A stretch of 63,424 nucleotides of DNA from Pseudomonadota bacterium (GCA_021816585.1 JAKAXL010000014.1:1-63424); one strand, 5' to 3'. Counted from the first letter of the stretch, positions 15,726-23,706 are shown. The notes: a model not told the origin generated them from the sequence alone. A program made the numbers and translations.

Positions 15726-16100
15726 TCAATTCCGCGGCTCGTCCATGGGCGTGGCTTGGTGGTAGCGCAGTCGCCACCGGCCTGCGGCGCGCAGCCAGAG
15801 GGAACAGCGGTGCGCATGCCGGGCGATGCCGCCGCCCACCGCGCGTTCTGCTGTCCGATAGGTCAGCAGCGCAGCGTCCTCACCCAGCACAGTGAGCTCG
15901 AAGCCATCGGACAGGATCGCGTTGCGACATGGCGGCTCGGAGGCGAGGGCGGCGATGGTTTCGGCGCGCGTGTACCTGGCTCCCGATCGACCTACCTCCT
16001 CGAAGTCCGGATGCAGGAGCGCATCGACTCGAGCGTGATCGTGGCGGAAGGACGGATCGTGAAGCGTCGTCTCCAGGGTCAAGAGAAGGTCGCGGAGCAT
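15726..16100 (-). CDS. DUF4440 / NTF2-like small protein
   Basis: A protein of about 124 residues. It begins MLRDLLLTLETTLHD, followed by RVDALLHPDFEEVGRSGARYTRAE, a late strand (EDAALLTYRTAER) and a closing WRLRYHQATPMD. These are the marks of the SnoaL/NTF2-like fold family DUF4440, whose members are small single-domain proteins, many of unknown ligand. The frame is open upstream to a GTG at 16196, but that would run into the HigA gene. The ATG at 16100 fits the usual family start. It is the only gene in this array that is not an obvious toxin or antitoxin. Confidence 0.75.
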   Translation of the reverse strand: MLRDLLLTLETTLHDPSFRHDHARVDALLHPDFEEVGRSGARYTRAETIAALASEPPCRNAILSDGFELTVLGEDAALLTYRTAERAVGGGIARHAHRCSLWLRAAGRWRLRYHQATPMDEPRN

Positions 16101-16149
16101 GACGGTGTCGGCTGCGGGGGCGGCGGGCTGGTTCACTGCGTAGCGGTGG

Positions 16150-16452
16150 TCAGGCCGGCGTCTGAACGTTGTGGGGTTGCGTGACCAGCTCGACACCCAG
16201 TGCCCGGCAGACGCGCAGGATGATGTCGAATCGCGGCTTGGCTCCTGGCTTCAGCGCGTTGTAGAGGTTCTCCCGACCGAGTCCGCTGTCGGCAGCCAGC
16301 TTCGCCAATGCGCGCGCACGTGCGACATGACCCAGGGCGCGGAGGATCTCGTCGGAGTCCCCGTCGGTGAACACCCGCCGCAGGTACTCCGCGATGGCTT
16401 CATCCGAGTCGAGCTCCGCGACGATGTCGAAGGGGATCAAGTTCTTGTTCAT
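16150..16452 (-). CDS. HigA-type addiction module antidote
   Basis: A 100-residue antidote with N-terminal FDIVAELDSDEAIAEYLRRVF and helix-turn-helix LAKLAADSGLGRENLYNALKPG. It ends with RFDIILRVCRALGVELVTQ. This is the DNA-binding antidote family that pairs with HigB/RelE-like killer proteins. It begins three bases after the stop of the HigB-like gene, the usual toxin-first order of this type. It looks intact, so the unusual chimeric toxin upstream can still be neutralised. Confidence 0.88.
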   Translation of the reverse strand: MNKNLIPFDIVAELDSDEAIAEYLRRVFTDGDSDEILRALGHVARARALAKLAADSGLGRENLYNALKPGAKPRFDIILRVCRALGVELVTQPHNVQTPA

Positions 16453-16455
16453 GAT

Positions 16456-16920
16456 TCAGATCTCCTTGGACATTCTCACGGCGCGCCGTATATCGGCGCT
16501 CTGCGTGGACTGGTCCCCGCCGATCAACAGAAACACCACCATCCTCTCCCGGATCGTGAAGTACAAGCGGTAGCCAGGTCCGGTGTCGACGCGCATTTCG
16601 GAGACGTCACCGCGAAGCGGCTTGGCGTCTCCCAGAGGGCCTGCCTGGGTGCGCTCGATGCGACGCCGCATCGCTGTCGCAGCCCGCAGATCCTTGAGGC
16701 TCGCGGCCTGAAACGGCGTCACGTCGCGCGTGGCGACCATCAATGCCCGCGAGGCGGCGGTCGCGGTGATGTAGCCGTTCGCCGTGCTGATGGCCTTGCC
16801 CTCGCGTCGCGCCCGGGCCATCAGAGTCGCGTAGGTCTGCGACGCATCGAGATCGAAGGGCAGAACGCGGCTCGTGAAGGCTGGTAAGACCTCGCGTTCA
16901 AATCGGGCGCGTTGGGCCAC
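16456..16920 (-). CDS. Chimera: C-terminal PIN (FitB/VapC) fragment fused in frame to HigB killer protein
   Basis: A 154-codon frame with two unrelated parts. Residues 1-75 are the C-terminal half of a FitB-like PIN toxin (RVLPFDLDASQTYATLMARA, ending ATRDVTPFQAA). Residues 75-154 are an addiction-module killer protein (LRAATAMRRRIERTQAGPLGDAKPL, VSEMRVDTGPGYRLYF, IGGDQSTQSADIRRAV) that lacks its usual first ten or so residues. A deletion joined the two genes in frame. An internal ATG at 16740 would give a protein of about 94 residues, close to normal HigB size. HigA follows directly. The HigB core looks intact; whether it is active is open. Confidence 0.75.
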   Translation of the reverse strand: MAQRARFEREVLPAFTSRVLPFDLDASQTYATLMARARREGKAISTANGYITATAASRALMVATRDVTPFQAASLKDLRAATAMRRRIERTQAGPLGDAKPLRGDVSEMRVDTGPGYRLYFTIRERMVVFLLIGGDQSTQSADIRRAVRMSKEI

Positions 16921-16955
16921 AGTTCGGAAAGGACGTTGGTGTCGACGAGGATCAT
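16905..16955 (-). pseudogene. 5' remnant of a FitB/VapC PIN toxin gene
   Basis: Starting at the ATG at 16955, which overlaps the antitoxin stop as ATGA, the frame reads MILVDTNVLSELWPNAP, the classic start of FitB with its first catalytic Asp. After about 17 codons the sequence jumps, out of frame, to the C-terminal half of the same toxin. About 55-60 central residues and the rest of the active site are missing. Confidence 0.8.
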
Positions 16956-17209
16956 TCGATGCTCAGTGGCACGGCGGGCGTCTTGTCGCGGAGCTGGCTG
17001 AACTGCTCGAATTCGGCGTCGGTCAAGCCGCCGGCTTCACGAGCGATCGAGGCAAGCAGCGAGCCGAGTTTGAGTCGACCTTCGGGCCTTGCTGCCTGCT
17101 CCAGGATGTCACGAACTTCGGCCTCGGTGCTGCGGCCGTGCTGCGCCGCGCGCACCCGCAGTGCGCGATGGACCTCGTCCGGGAGATTTCGAACCGTCAG
17201 AATGGCCAT
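16952..17209 (-). CDS. FitA-like antitoxin, orphaned
   Basis: An 85-residue antitoxin starting MAILTVRNLPDEVHRALRVRAAQ, the ribbon-helix-helix of the FitA/VapB class. It has GRSTEAEVRDILEQAA and a C-terminal toxin-binding tail. Its stop overlaps the start of the broken PIN gene (ATGA). With that toxin destroyed it is an orphan, though it could still repress its own promoter or neutralise a related PIN toxin elsewhere. Confidence 0.88.
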   Translation of the reverse strand: MAILTVRNLPDEVHRALRVRAAQHGRSTEAEVRDILEQAARPEGRLKLGSLLASIAREAGGLTDAEFEQFSQLRDKTPAVPLSIE

Positions 17210-17221
17210 GGCAGCAAACGG

Positions 17222-17497
17222 TCAGCCCTCGATGCGAACCACGGCACGGCCGCCGACGGCCTGGGCGTAGCGTTGCACGGTGCGTAGCGACGGCGGGCGG
17301 CGGCCGCTCTCCAGGCGGGCGACCACGCTTTGGGTCGTGCCCATGCGCTGCGCGACCTCGGCCTGGGACAGTCCGGCGCGAGCGCGGGCAGCGGTCAGCT
17401 CGCGCGCGATGGCGAATTCCTCGGCCAGTGCGTCGTACGCTGCCTTGGTTTCCGGGGTGGCCAGCAACTCGGCCTTCATCTGCTTCAAGGACTTCAT
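17222..17497 (-). CDS. XRE-family antitoxin
   Basis: A 91-residue antitoxin with N-terminal KSLKQMKAELLATPETKAAYD. It has a full helix-turn-helix (LTAARARAGLSQAEVAQRMG, TTQSVVARLESGRRPPSL) and a strand-forming tail (VGGRAVVRIEG). This is the antitoxin of the RelE/HigB type module in toxin-first order. Its ATG overlaps the stop of the toxin frame (ATGA), but only the last third of that toxin remains. It is therefore an orphan antitoxin. Confidence 0.87.
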   Translation of the reverse strand: MKSLKQMKAELLATPETKAAYDALAEEFAIARELTAARARAGLSQAEVAQRMGTTQSVVARLESGRRPPSLRTVQRYAQAVGGRAVVRIEG

Positions 17498-17602
17498 CGC
17501 ATGGCCTCCAGGCGTTTGCGCGCGATCTCGATGGCGGCGCGCGGGGTAGTCTGCGTCTTCTTCACGAACACATGCAGCACGGTCAGGGTGCTCGTCCAGT
17601 TC
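17494..17602 (-). pseudogene. C-terminal remnant of a RelE/HigB-type toxin
   Basis: The frame ending at 17494 carries TLTVLHVFVKKTQTTPRAA, then IEIARKRLEAMR, the C-terminal strand and helix of Gp49/HigB-like toxins. Upstream of about 17602 the frame runs into hairpin H3 and unrelated sequence, so the N-terminal two-thirds are gone. Confidence 0.75.
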
Positions 17603-17635
17603 CCGTCTTCGTCTCGCCCCGCACCCCAAGCATTG

Positions 17636-17672
17636 AACGACGAAGCCCGGCCAAGCGCCGGGCTTCGTCGTT
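17636..17672. terminator. Hairpin H3
   Basis: The same 16-base stem as H1 with loop CAAGC, and the same flank ACCCCAAGCAT on its left. It overlaps the stop codon of the ParE-like gene. Confidence 0.8.
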
Positions 17673-17977
17673 TACGGCGGGCCTCTGTGCGGCTTGTAGT
17701 CGGACTCGCGCTGCGTACGAATGGCGAGCACGAAGGCGACATCGATTTGCGGCACGAAACGGTAGAGCGCGACATATCCGTGCGCACCATGACCGATGAC
17801 CAACTCGCGCATGCCAGCCTTGATCTTGCGGCCGATCTCGGGGCTGTTTCGCAGGATCTGGATCGCCTCCAGGATTTCCGCGATGCGGCCGGGGACATCG
17901 TCATCAAACTGCGCGAGGTGGTCGAGGAAACGATCGAAATCTTGCAGAACCTCGGGTGCCAACTCGATGCGTGCCAT
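17672..17977 (-). CDS. ParE/RelE-type toxin
   Basis: A 101-residue toxin reading MARIELAPEVLQDFDRFLDHL, then RIAEILEAIQILRNSPEIGR, GMRELVIGHGAHGYVALYRF and VFVLAIRTQRESDY. These are the helices and strands of the ParE/RelE superfamily (plasmid stabilisation family). The final IRTQRE-like motif is typical of ParE. It follows its antitoxin gene after about eight bases. The start is the ATG at 17977. The longer frame to 18292 would run through the antitoxin gene. Confidence 0.87.
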   Translation of the reverse strand: MARIELAPEVLQDFDRFLDHLAQFDDDVPGRIAEILEAIQILRNSPEIGRKIKAGMRELVIGHGAHGYVALYRFVPQIDVAFVLAIRTQRESDYKPHRGPP

Positions 17978-17985
17978 CGGTGTCG

Positions 17986-18270
17986 TCAGCGCTTGAGTCG
18001 ACGCGCTGCCGGCTTGCGGGGCGCTTTGCCCCGGGCCCGTGCCGTGACATAGGCGCTGGCTTCGTCCCACCCGATCGACTTTCCGCTCGCGAGCAACGTT
18101 GCCCAGCGTTTCTCCGCCACGCTGTGAAACGCCTGGTCGAGTTCGGATTGCGCGATGGTCTGTTCGATGGCGTCGAGGATGAACCCATGGGCCGTCGTGC
18201 CTGCACGTTCTGCGGCAGATACGAGGCGTGCCTTGAGTCGTTCGTCGATCCGAATGGTCGTCGTGCTCAT
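17986..18270 (-). CDS. Ribbon-helix-helix antitoxin of the ParE-type module
   Basis: A 94-residue protein with RHH domain MSTTTIRIDERLKARLVSAAE and AGTTAHGFILDAIEQTIAQS. A C-terminal region follows with a basic tail (ARGKAPRKPAARRLKR). It is the first gene of the pair with the ParE-like toxin. The start at 18270 is taken because the RHH strand begins there. Confidence 0.86.
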   Translation of the reverse strand: MSTTTIRIDERLKARLVSAAERAGTTAHGFILDAIEQTIAQSELDQAFHSVAEKRWATLLASGKSIGWDEASAYVTARARGKAPRKPAARRLKR

Positions 18271-18482
18271 GCATCCTCCGGTGGCTGCGCAAAGACGAGG
18301 CAACGATAGCACAAAAGTGCTACGTCTGGACCATTGGACACTCCGACCGCGCGGGCCTTGCTTCGCGAACGACGAACCCGTGCCACCCGGCGGATGCTGC
18401 CGGACTGAAGCCGGGAAGGCATGAGCCTCGGCGGCTCTCGGGTCATAGGCACGGCTGGCGTCGCGTGTCGGGCTTGCCATGG

Positions 18483-18517
18483 ACGACGAAGCCAGGCCGA
18501 GCGCCGGGCTTCGTCGT
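18483..18517. terminator. Hairpin H4
   Basis: ACGACGAAGCCAGGC paired with GCCGGGCTTCGTCGT (one mismatch). It is the third copy of the H1-type stem and stands at the 3' side of vapC. Confidence 0.75.
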
Positions 18518-18555
18518 TGGGTTCCGGCCTGTTTCAGGGAGCAGGCGGCGCGTGA

Positions 18556-18990
18556 TCAGGCCTTCAAGTGCGTGAACCGCGAACGCGACAACAGTTTCCT
18601 GAAGTCGCGGTCGAAGCTCACCAGATGTTCGCCCAGCTGTTCCACGGCGGCGGCCAGCCAGGCATCGGGAAGGTCGTTGCCGGATAGTTGCTTGTCCAGG
18701 CACAACTGTCGCAGCCTCGCCCATTCCGGGCCGAGGGGTGCCAACTCGACACCGGGGGCTGCCAGCATGGCGTCGACGAAAGCGACCGCATCGGCCGTGG
18801 GTGTCGGTTGAAGGAAGATCTTCGTGCTCGTGACCAGGCGCAGCAGGCTGGACAGGACCATCGGCATCAAGGTCAACGTGCCGCCGCTCCGGGCAGTCGC
18901 AAGCGCCTGCTCAAGCCACGCGCGTGCCACCCGATGATGCGGATGGTCGCTGCGCGAGGCTGCGACGAGAACGTTGACGTCAGGCGTCAT
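18556..18990 (-). CDS. vapC: VapC-type PIN ribonuclease toxin
   Basis: A 144-residue PIN protein with the catalytic acids visible: MTPDVNVLVAASRSDHP (first Asp), LSGNDLPDAWLAAAVEQ (central Asp pair) and HLVSFDRDFRKLLSR (C-terminal Asp). VapC toxins cleave tRNA or rRNA. Its ATG at 18990 overlaps the end of the vapB frame by 11 bases, showing coupling. Its last 17 codons also exist as a diverged duplicate at 19417-19472. Confidence 0.9.
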   Translation of the reverse strand: MTPDVNVLVAASRSDHPHHRVARAWLEQALATARSGGTLTLMPMVLSSLLRLVTSTKIFLQPTPTADAVAFVDAMLAAPGVELAPLGPEWARLRQLCLDKQLSGNDLPDAWLAAAVEQLGEHLVSFDRDFRKLLSRSRFTHLKA

Positions 18991-19225
18991 CGCCGAGTGC
19001 CGCGAGAAGCGCCTTGTTGCTTGTCGGATCAACGCCTTCGACGAGGCCGCCGCGCCCGCGGAATACCGGCAGCTTCTTCGCTGGGCTGTCGGCGCCAGGG
19101 ACCTTGGCGCGCAGCCGCAGCTGCAGCCCTTCCTCGATGATGCGGGTCAGGCTGGTGCGCTGTTGAGCCGCCAGCGCCTTCGCATGGGCGAGCAACTGGT
19201 CGTTGAGGTCGAGCGTGGTCTTCAC
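18980..19225 (-). CDS. vapB: VapB-type antitoxin
   Basis: An 81-residue antitoxin reading MKTTLDLNDQLLAHAKALAAQ, with a RHH-like DNA-binding start (TSLTRIIEEGLQLRLR). The tail (LPVFRGRGGLVEGVDPTSN) wraps the PIN toxin in this class. It overlaps vapC by 11 bases. Together they form a complete module, the outermost in this minus-strand array. Confidence 0.88.
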   Translation of the reverse strand: MKTTLDLNDQLLAHAKALAAQQRTSLTRIIEEGLQLRLRAKVPGADSPAKKLPVFRGRGGLVEGVDPTSNKALLAALGDDA

Positions 19226-19416
19226 GCGTGCATCATACAGAATTCTGTACGACTAAGACCTGAGTCCTGTGGGGAAGCTGATGGGACTTCTCGCTGCAAA
19301 CCGACTGGCCGCTTGCATTGACCGCGGACAGCCGGGCACGTCGCATGGCTCGAGAATGCGGCGCCCGGCAGTGGGTCAGACGGACTTGCCAAGGAAGGTC
19401 GTGAACGTGTACGCGG

Positions 19417-19472
19417 TTGAGTGCGTGAACCGAGAACGCGACGACAGTTCGCTGAAGTCGCGGCCGAAGCTT
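19417..19472 (-). pseudogene. Diverged 3' fragment of vapC
   Basis: Reads SFGRDFSELSSRSRFTH on the minus strand, against SFDRDFRKLLSRSRFTH in the intact vapC. About 50 bases are similar. It is a leftover from an earlier VapBC copy, in the stretch 19226-19478 that holds no other recognisable gene. Confidence 0.75.
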
Positions 19473-19478
19473 TGCGGC

Positions 19479-20318
19479 TCAGGACCTGCGCTTGTCCGGC
19501 GCGCCCTGATTCGAGGGCTGAAGGAGCAGGGCGGCCACCGCCACCACGAGGCTGCCGTTCGCCAGGATCAGCAGCGTGGCCAGGGTGCGCCACGGGTCCC
19601 ACTGGGCACGCCCCACCCAGGCGGCGACGCCGGTCAGCACGGCAAGCGCCGCAGCCACGGCGCCGCGTCGGCCGATGCCCACGCGGCGTCGCCTCCCGGA
19701 TTGCGCCGCACGCGCAGCGGCCGGCAAGCTGCCGGCTCGCGGGCCCGGTGATGCCGGGAGCGGCAGGCGTCGCCGCCATTGGATGCGCGCGCTGGCCGAC
19801 TCGGCCAGGCGGTCTGCCAGGTGCAGCAGGGCCAGGCCGCTGGCGGTGGCGGCGCCCGCCAGCCACTGCCAGCAGGTCCACTCGCCCATCCACGCCAGCA
19901 CGACATAGCCTGCCCCGGCCAGCGACCAGCACAGCTCCGATGCGAAGCGCCGCAGGGTGCACCTGCACCAGTCGACCCCGGAACCCAGCAGGTGCCACCA
20001 GCGCCACCGGCGGATGCGCCATGCCAGGAGCCGGGCTGGCTTATAGGCCGTCAAGTAGAGATAACCGACACCAAGGAGATAGCCGAAGCGGAGCGTCGCG
20101 CGGCGGTGGATCCCGAACTTGCTCAAGTACAGCGCGACCACCGTGACCACGGCCAGGTAGACGTAGACAGGAAGATCCTGCGAGCAGCGGCGGCTCCAGG
20201 CGGCCGCGCGTCTGCGCCAGCGGACCCAGACCGGCGCGCGCCTGTGCCAGTGGCTCCAGGCGCGCGCGCGCTCGCGCCTGATACGCGTCGATTTGCGGCA
20301 AGATCGCTTGAGCGGCAT
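19479..20318 (-). CDS. Hypothetical polytopic membrane protein
   Basis: A protein of about 279 residues of unknown function. After a very basic, tryptophan-rich N-terminus (RWRRRAAAWSRR), hydrophobic segments are seen: VYVYLAVVTVVALYLSKFG, RFGYLLGVGYLYLTAY, LCWSLAGAGYVVLAWMG, WQWLAGAATASGLALLHLA, AAALAVLTGVAAWVG and LATLLILANGSLVVAVAALL. That is about six membrane helices with arginine-rich loops. The ATG at 20318 has GGAG eight bases upstream and is preferred; the frame is open to 20396. It stands alone, so context gives no clue. Coding is likely from the clear helix pattern. Confidence 0.6.
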   Translation of the reverse strand: MPLKRSCRKSTRIRRERARAWSHWHRRAPVWVRWRRRAAAWSRRCSQDLPVYVYLAVVTVVALYLSKFGIHRRATLRFGYLLGVGYLYLTAYKPARLLAWRIRRWRWWHLLGSGVDWCRCTLRRFASELCWSLAGAGYVVLAWMGEWTCWQWLAGAATASGLALLHLADRLAESASARIQWRRRLPLPASPGPRAGSLPAAARAAQSGRRRRVGIGRRGAVAAALAVLTGVAAWVGRAQWDPWRTLATLLILANGSLVVAVAALLLQPSNQGAPDKRRS

Positions 20319-20330
20319 GCAGGGCTCCAT

Positions 20331-20660
20331 CGTGGGTCCGCGGGATGCTTCCCGGACTCGCATGGCCTGGCCGATGCAAAGCGAGAAGATGCTCACGAAT
20401 CCGCAGCCAAGGAGCCTACGCGAGGCTGGGTTTCCTCACCTCCCATGCCGGGCGTAGGGCCGATCGGCCGAGGGGATTGGCCGAGCGATGGTGCCGAGGC
20501 ATGGTCTGCGCGCCGGGATGGGGCCGGCGCCCGGCCGGGTCCGCTGTCGGCTGCCGGCTTCGCCAGCCCAGGCCCTTCGTCGGGTCCCAGTCCGCCGACG
20601 CGATCCTTGCCAGCATCGAGCGCTTGTGCAACCGTGTTCAGCCTTTGGAGTCCTGACACC
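20331..20660. other. Stretch without a recognisable gene
   Basis: Several reading frames are open, as expected at this G+C content, but none has family features. A Shine-Dalgarno before 20661 belongs to the DUF6429 remnant. Confidence 0.5.
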
Positions 20661-20850
20661 ATGGACATCGCACCGACGCCATCGACGAGGCCGTGCTCGC
20701 CCTTTTGCACCTCACGCCGCACGACGGAAACCGAGCCTGGAAGGGCCATGACCGGGATGCGCTTCGCCGCCTGCATGCGCGAGGATGGATCGGCGATTCG
20801 GTCGACAAGGCCCAATCGCTGGTGCTGACGGCTCTCGACGGCAGGAACCT
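20661..20850 (+). pseudogene. DUF6429 gene, frameshifted
   Basis: After GGAG and an ATG at 20661 (MDI...), the DUF6429 pattern appears in the next frame: TDAIDEAVLALLHLTPHDG, NRAWKGHDRDALRRLHARGW and IGDSVDKAQSLVLT. One base seems to be missing within the first five codons. The C-terminal end is also eroded, since the usual short tail is replaced by an open frame running on. A small conserved gene of unknown function, now broken unless the missing base is a sequence error. Confidence 0.7.
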
Positions 20851-20887
20851 GATCCGGATGGCGAAGGTGAGCGACGGCGCGCGGCGT

Positions 20888-21373
20888 TCAGAAGTGGTAT
20901 TGCAGGCCGAGCAGCGCCGTGTCGAGGTTGACCCCGAGGTTGCCGGTCAGGTTCGGGATCACCTGGTATTCGGCCTGCACGCTCAGCGAGCGGTCGATGG
21001 CGTAGGACAGGCCGATGCCCAGCAGCGGATCCTCGCCGCTGGCGTTGTAGGCGCCGGTCGGGCTCTCGGTCCAGTAGGCGACGCCCAGGCGGCCGAAGAT
21101 CTGCCAGCCGTCGCCGAGCGCGTGGCGCCGGATCGCACTGGCACCGATGACCGTCATCTCGTAGCCCATCAGCGACTCGTAGCTGAGGTCGACGCCCCAA
21201 CGCGGATTCAGGTCGTATCCGACATCCAGCCCGAAATTCGAGGATTTTCCATAACCCTCGGCGTGAGAGCCGGCCAGATTGGCTCCGAAGGTCCAGCCGG
21301 GGCTGGCGTAAGCGACCCCGCAGCAGCACGAGGTGGCCATGAACAAGGCGCACAGGAACTTTTTCCGGATCAT
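20888..21373 (-). CDS. Exported beta-barrel outer membrane protein
   Basis: A 161-residue protein with a signal peptide (IRKKFLCALFMATSCCCGVAYA, cleavage before SPGW). Alternating strands typical of small OmpA/OmpW-like barrels follow: WTFGANLAGSHAEGY, NFGLDVGYDLNPRWGVDLSY, GWQIFGRLGVAYW, PLLGIGLSYAIDRSLSVQAEY and a final LLGLQYHF ending in Phe, as outer membrane proteins do. It probably has eight strands. The ATG at 21373 starts the signal peptide. There are no linked genes; it may be a minor porin or adhesin-type surface protein. Confidence 0.82.
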   Translation of the reverse strand: MIRKKFLCALFMATSCCCGVAYASPGWTFGANLAGSHAEGYGKSSNFGLDVGYDLNPRWGVDLSYESLMGYEMTVIGASAIRRHALGDGWQIFGRLGVAYWTESPTGAYNASGEDPLLGIGLSYAIDRSLSVQAEYQVIPNLTGNLGVNLDTALLGLQYHF

Positions 21374-21803
21374 GATGGAGTTTTGGGCAAAGGGAAAGGC
21401 CGACGCGCCGGGATATTCAGGCGAAATGACCGGCGCGATCGGAAGCATCGCGGCGACAAGGGCCGCGCAAGGTACGCGCGGACTGCCGCGCGGAGTCGAG
21501 TCGAACGCGACGGATGCTAGCCCTCTTCGCTCCGCGCGCGTCGGCCTTCGGGCAGTTTCGCGGCCGTTCATGCCGAGGACGCCGCCGGTCCCGGCGGCGC
21601 AAGGTCGATGCGCGTGAGGCGAATCGTCCCTGCGCACCGCGCGGATTTTGTGGGAGGCCGGATCCTCTTTTCCCGAGTGCTCGATGCTCGTGACGAATAC
21701 TCAAGCGGAATGATTTTCGGAAACGATTTCCGGGGGGTTTATGTCCGGCTTGTCATGGATTTGCAACTTCCGCAAGCAAATGCCTTGCCGAAGCACCCAG
21801 CGA
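21374..21803. other. Intergenic stretch without a gene
   Basis: 430 bases between the barrel gene and the glucosidase stop. Open frames here lack family features. No clear terminator is seen. Confidence 0.5.
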
Positions 21804-23495
21804 TCACAGTCGTACCCCCTTGCCGGCGCCCTCCTGCATGGCGTGCGACCGCTCCTGGCGGGCCTGCGCCAGCAACACGCCCCAGGGCTCGAGATGCGCG
21901 GTGCCGTCGACGAGGTCGGCGCCGCAGCGCGGCGCTCGCACCATCGCCTCGAACTCCGCCGGAAGTCTCCAGCGCAGGGGCTGTGCGCTGCAGTTGAATG
22001 CGCACAGCAGGCGCTGCGACGAGTCGCGGGCCTCCCGCGTGTAGGCGAGCAACTGGTCGTGCGCGGGCAGCAGCTGCATGGTGCCCGCCTGCAGTGCCGG
22101 CTGGTGGCGGCGCCAGGCCAGCAGCCGGCGGTAGAAGTCGAGCAGGCCGCCGGGTGGTTGCTGGGCCACGGCATGCGCGCGGTGCCTGCCATACAGGGGC
22201 AGCCACGGCGCGCCCTCCGTGAAGCCGGCGCAGGGCTGCGCGGCGTCCCAGGGCATGGGCGTGCGACAGCCGTCGCGCCCCTTGAAGATCGGCCACATCG
22301 CGATGCCGTAGGGGTCGCGAAGCTCGGCTTCGGCAAGCTCCGCTTCCTCGAGGCCGAGCTCGTCGCCCTGGTATACGCAGGGCGTCCCGAGCAGGGTCAT
22401 CTGCAGCATGGCGGCCTGGCGCAGCAGGCCCGCGTGGGGCTGCTCGCCTCCCCAGCGGCTGGCGAGCCTGGGCACATCGTGGTTGGACAGCGACCAGCAG
22501 GCCCAGCCGTCGCCGACGATGCGCAGCAGGCGCTCGAGCATGGCGTGCAGATAGGGCGCATCATGGCGCGGGCCCAGCAGGTCGAAGCTGTAGGCCATGT
22601 GCAGCTTGTCGCCGCCCTGGGTGTACTCGACCATGCGGCCCAGCCCGTCGTCGTCGCCGATCTCGCCGACCATCGCGGTGCCCGGGTAGGCATCGAGCAG
22701 CGCACGCAGCCGGCGCAGGAACTGCAGGTTCTCGGGGCGGCTCTTGTCGTACACATGGCGCTGCCACGCATAGGGATTGACGGCGGTCACCGCCGGATCG
22801 CTCTCGACCGGCCAGCCGCGCGCCGGATTGGGCCGCAGCAGCGGGTCGTGGAAATAGAAATTCGCGGTGTCCAGCCGCAACCCGTCGACGCCCTGGTCGA
22901 GCCAGAAGCGCACGTCGTCGAGCACCGCCTGCTGCACCTGGGGGTTGTGGAAGTTCAGGTCGGGCTGGCTGGCCAGGAAGTTGTGCAGGTAGTACCTCTG
23001 GCGGCGCGAGTTCCACTCCCACGCGCTGCCGCCGAACACGCTCAACCAGTTGTTCGGAGGCGAGCCGTCCTCCCGCGGATCGGCCCACACGTACCAGTCG
23101 GCCTTGGGGTTGCTCGCGTCGCAGCAGCTCTCGCGAAACCACGGATGCCGGTCGGAGGTATGCGACAGGACCTGATCGATCATCACCTTCAGCCCGAGAT
23201 CGTGGGCGCGCGCGGTCACGCGCCGGAAGTCGTCCAGGGTGCCGAACAGGGGATCGACCTCGCGGTAGTCGCTGACGTCGTAGCCGCAGTCCTTCATCGG
23301 GCTGCGGAAGAACGGCGTCAGCCAGATCGCATCCACGCCGAGCTGGGCGATGTAGGGCAGGCGCCGCAACACGCCGGGAAGGTCTCCCACGCCGTCGGCA
23401 TTGCTGTCCTGGAAGCTGCGAAGGTAGATCTGGTAGATCGAGCCGACGCGCCACCAGGGGTCGCGTGCGGACGATCGGATCGGGGAATGGCTCAT
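21804..23495 (-). CDS. GH13 alpha-glucosidase
   Basis: Cytoplasmic glycoside hydrolase of 563 residues, close to the length of GH13 oligo-1,6-glucosidase or alpha-glucosidase enzymes. Conserved regions are in order: GVDAIWLTPFFRSPMKDCGYDV, VMIDQVLSHTSDRHPWF (region I), GVDGLRLDTANFY (region II with the nucleophile Asp), AMVGEIGDDDG (region III with the acid Glu) and SLSNHDVPR (region IV). It should cleave alpha-1,4 or alpha-1,6 glucosyl units of short maltodextrins or sucrose-like substrates. The ATG at 23495 has GAGGTG upstream. It lies 210 bases downstream of the sugar-binding-protein gene on the same strand, which suggests a shared role in sugar use. Confidence 0.9.
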   Translation of the reverse strand: MSHSPIRSSARDPWWRVGSIYQIYLRSFQDSNADGVGDLPGVLRRLPYIAQLGVDAIWLTPFFRSPMKDCGYDVSDYREVDPLFGTLDDFRRVTARAHDLGLKVMIDQVLSHTSDRHPWFRESCCDASNPKADWYVWADPREDGSPPNNWLSVFGGSAWEWNSRRQRYYLHNFLASQPDLNFHNPQVQQAVLDDVRFWLDQGVDGLRLDTANFYFHDPLLRPNPARGWPVESDPAVTAVNPYAWQRHVYDKSRPENLQFLRRLRALLDAYPGTAMVGEIGDDDGLGRMVEYTQGGDKLHMAYSFDLLGPRHDAPYLHAMLERLLRIVGDGWACWSLSNHDVPRLASRWGGEQPHAGLLRQAAMLQMTLLGTPCVYQGDELGLEEAELAEAELRDPYGIAMWPIFKGRDGCRTPMPWDAAQPCAGFTEGAPWLPLYGRHRAHAVAQQPPGGLLDFYRRLLAWRRHQPALQAGTMQLLPAHDQLLAYTREARDSSQRLLCAFNCSAQPLRWRLPAEFEAMVRAPRCGADLVDGTAHLEPWGVLLAQARQERSHAMQEGAGKGVRL

Positions 23496-23706
23496 GACGG
23501 ACACCTCGCACCGCCGGGGCGGCGCATCGTTAAGAACGTGAACGTACAAAGAGCCGGTCAATGTACTGGCGCCCGCCGCGGCCGTTTGTCGATGCCTGAA
23601 AGACCGCTAAATCTCGATTGCGTGCAGGGGAAATTGGGGCGGCCGACAGGGTGACGGGCCTCGATCCGCGACACTCGAGCAGCCCGAGGCCCGGGCGGCC
23701 GCAGGC

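Noticed and set aside
20393..20815. Open frames on both strands between the membrane gene and the barrel gene
   Set aside because: They lack family features and ribosome sites; only the DUF6429 remnant is supported.
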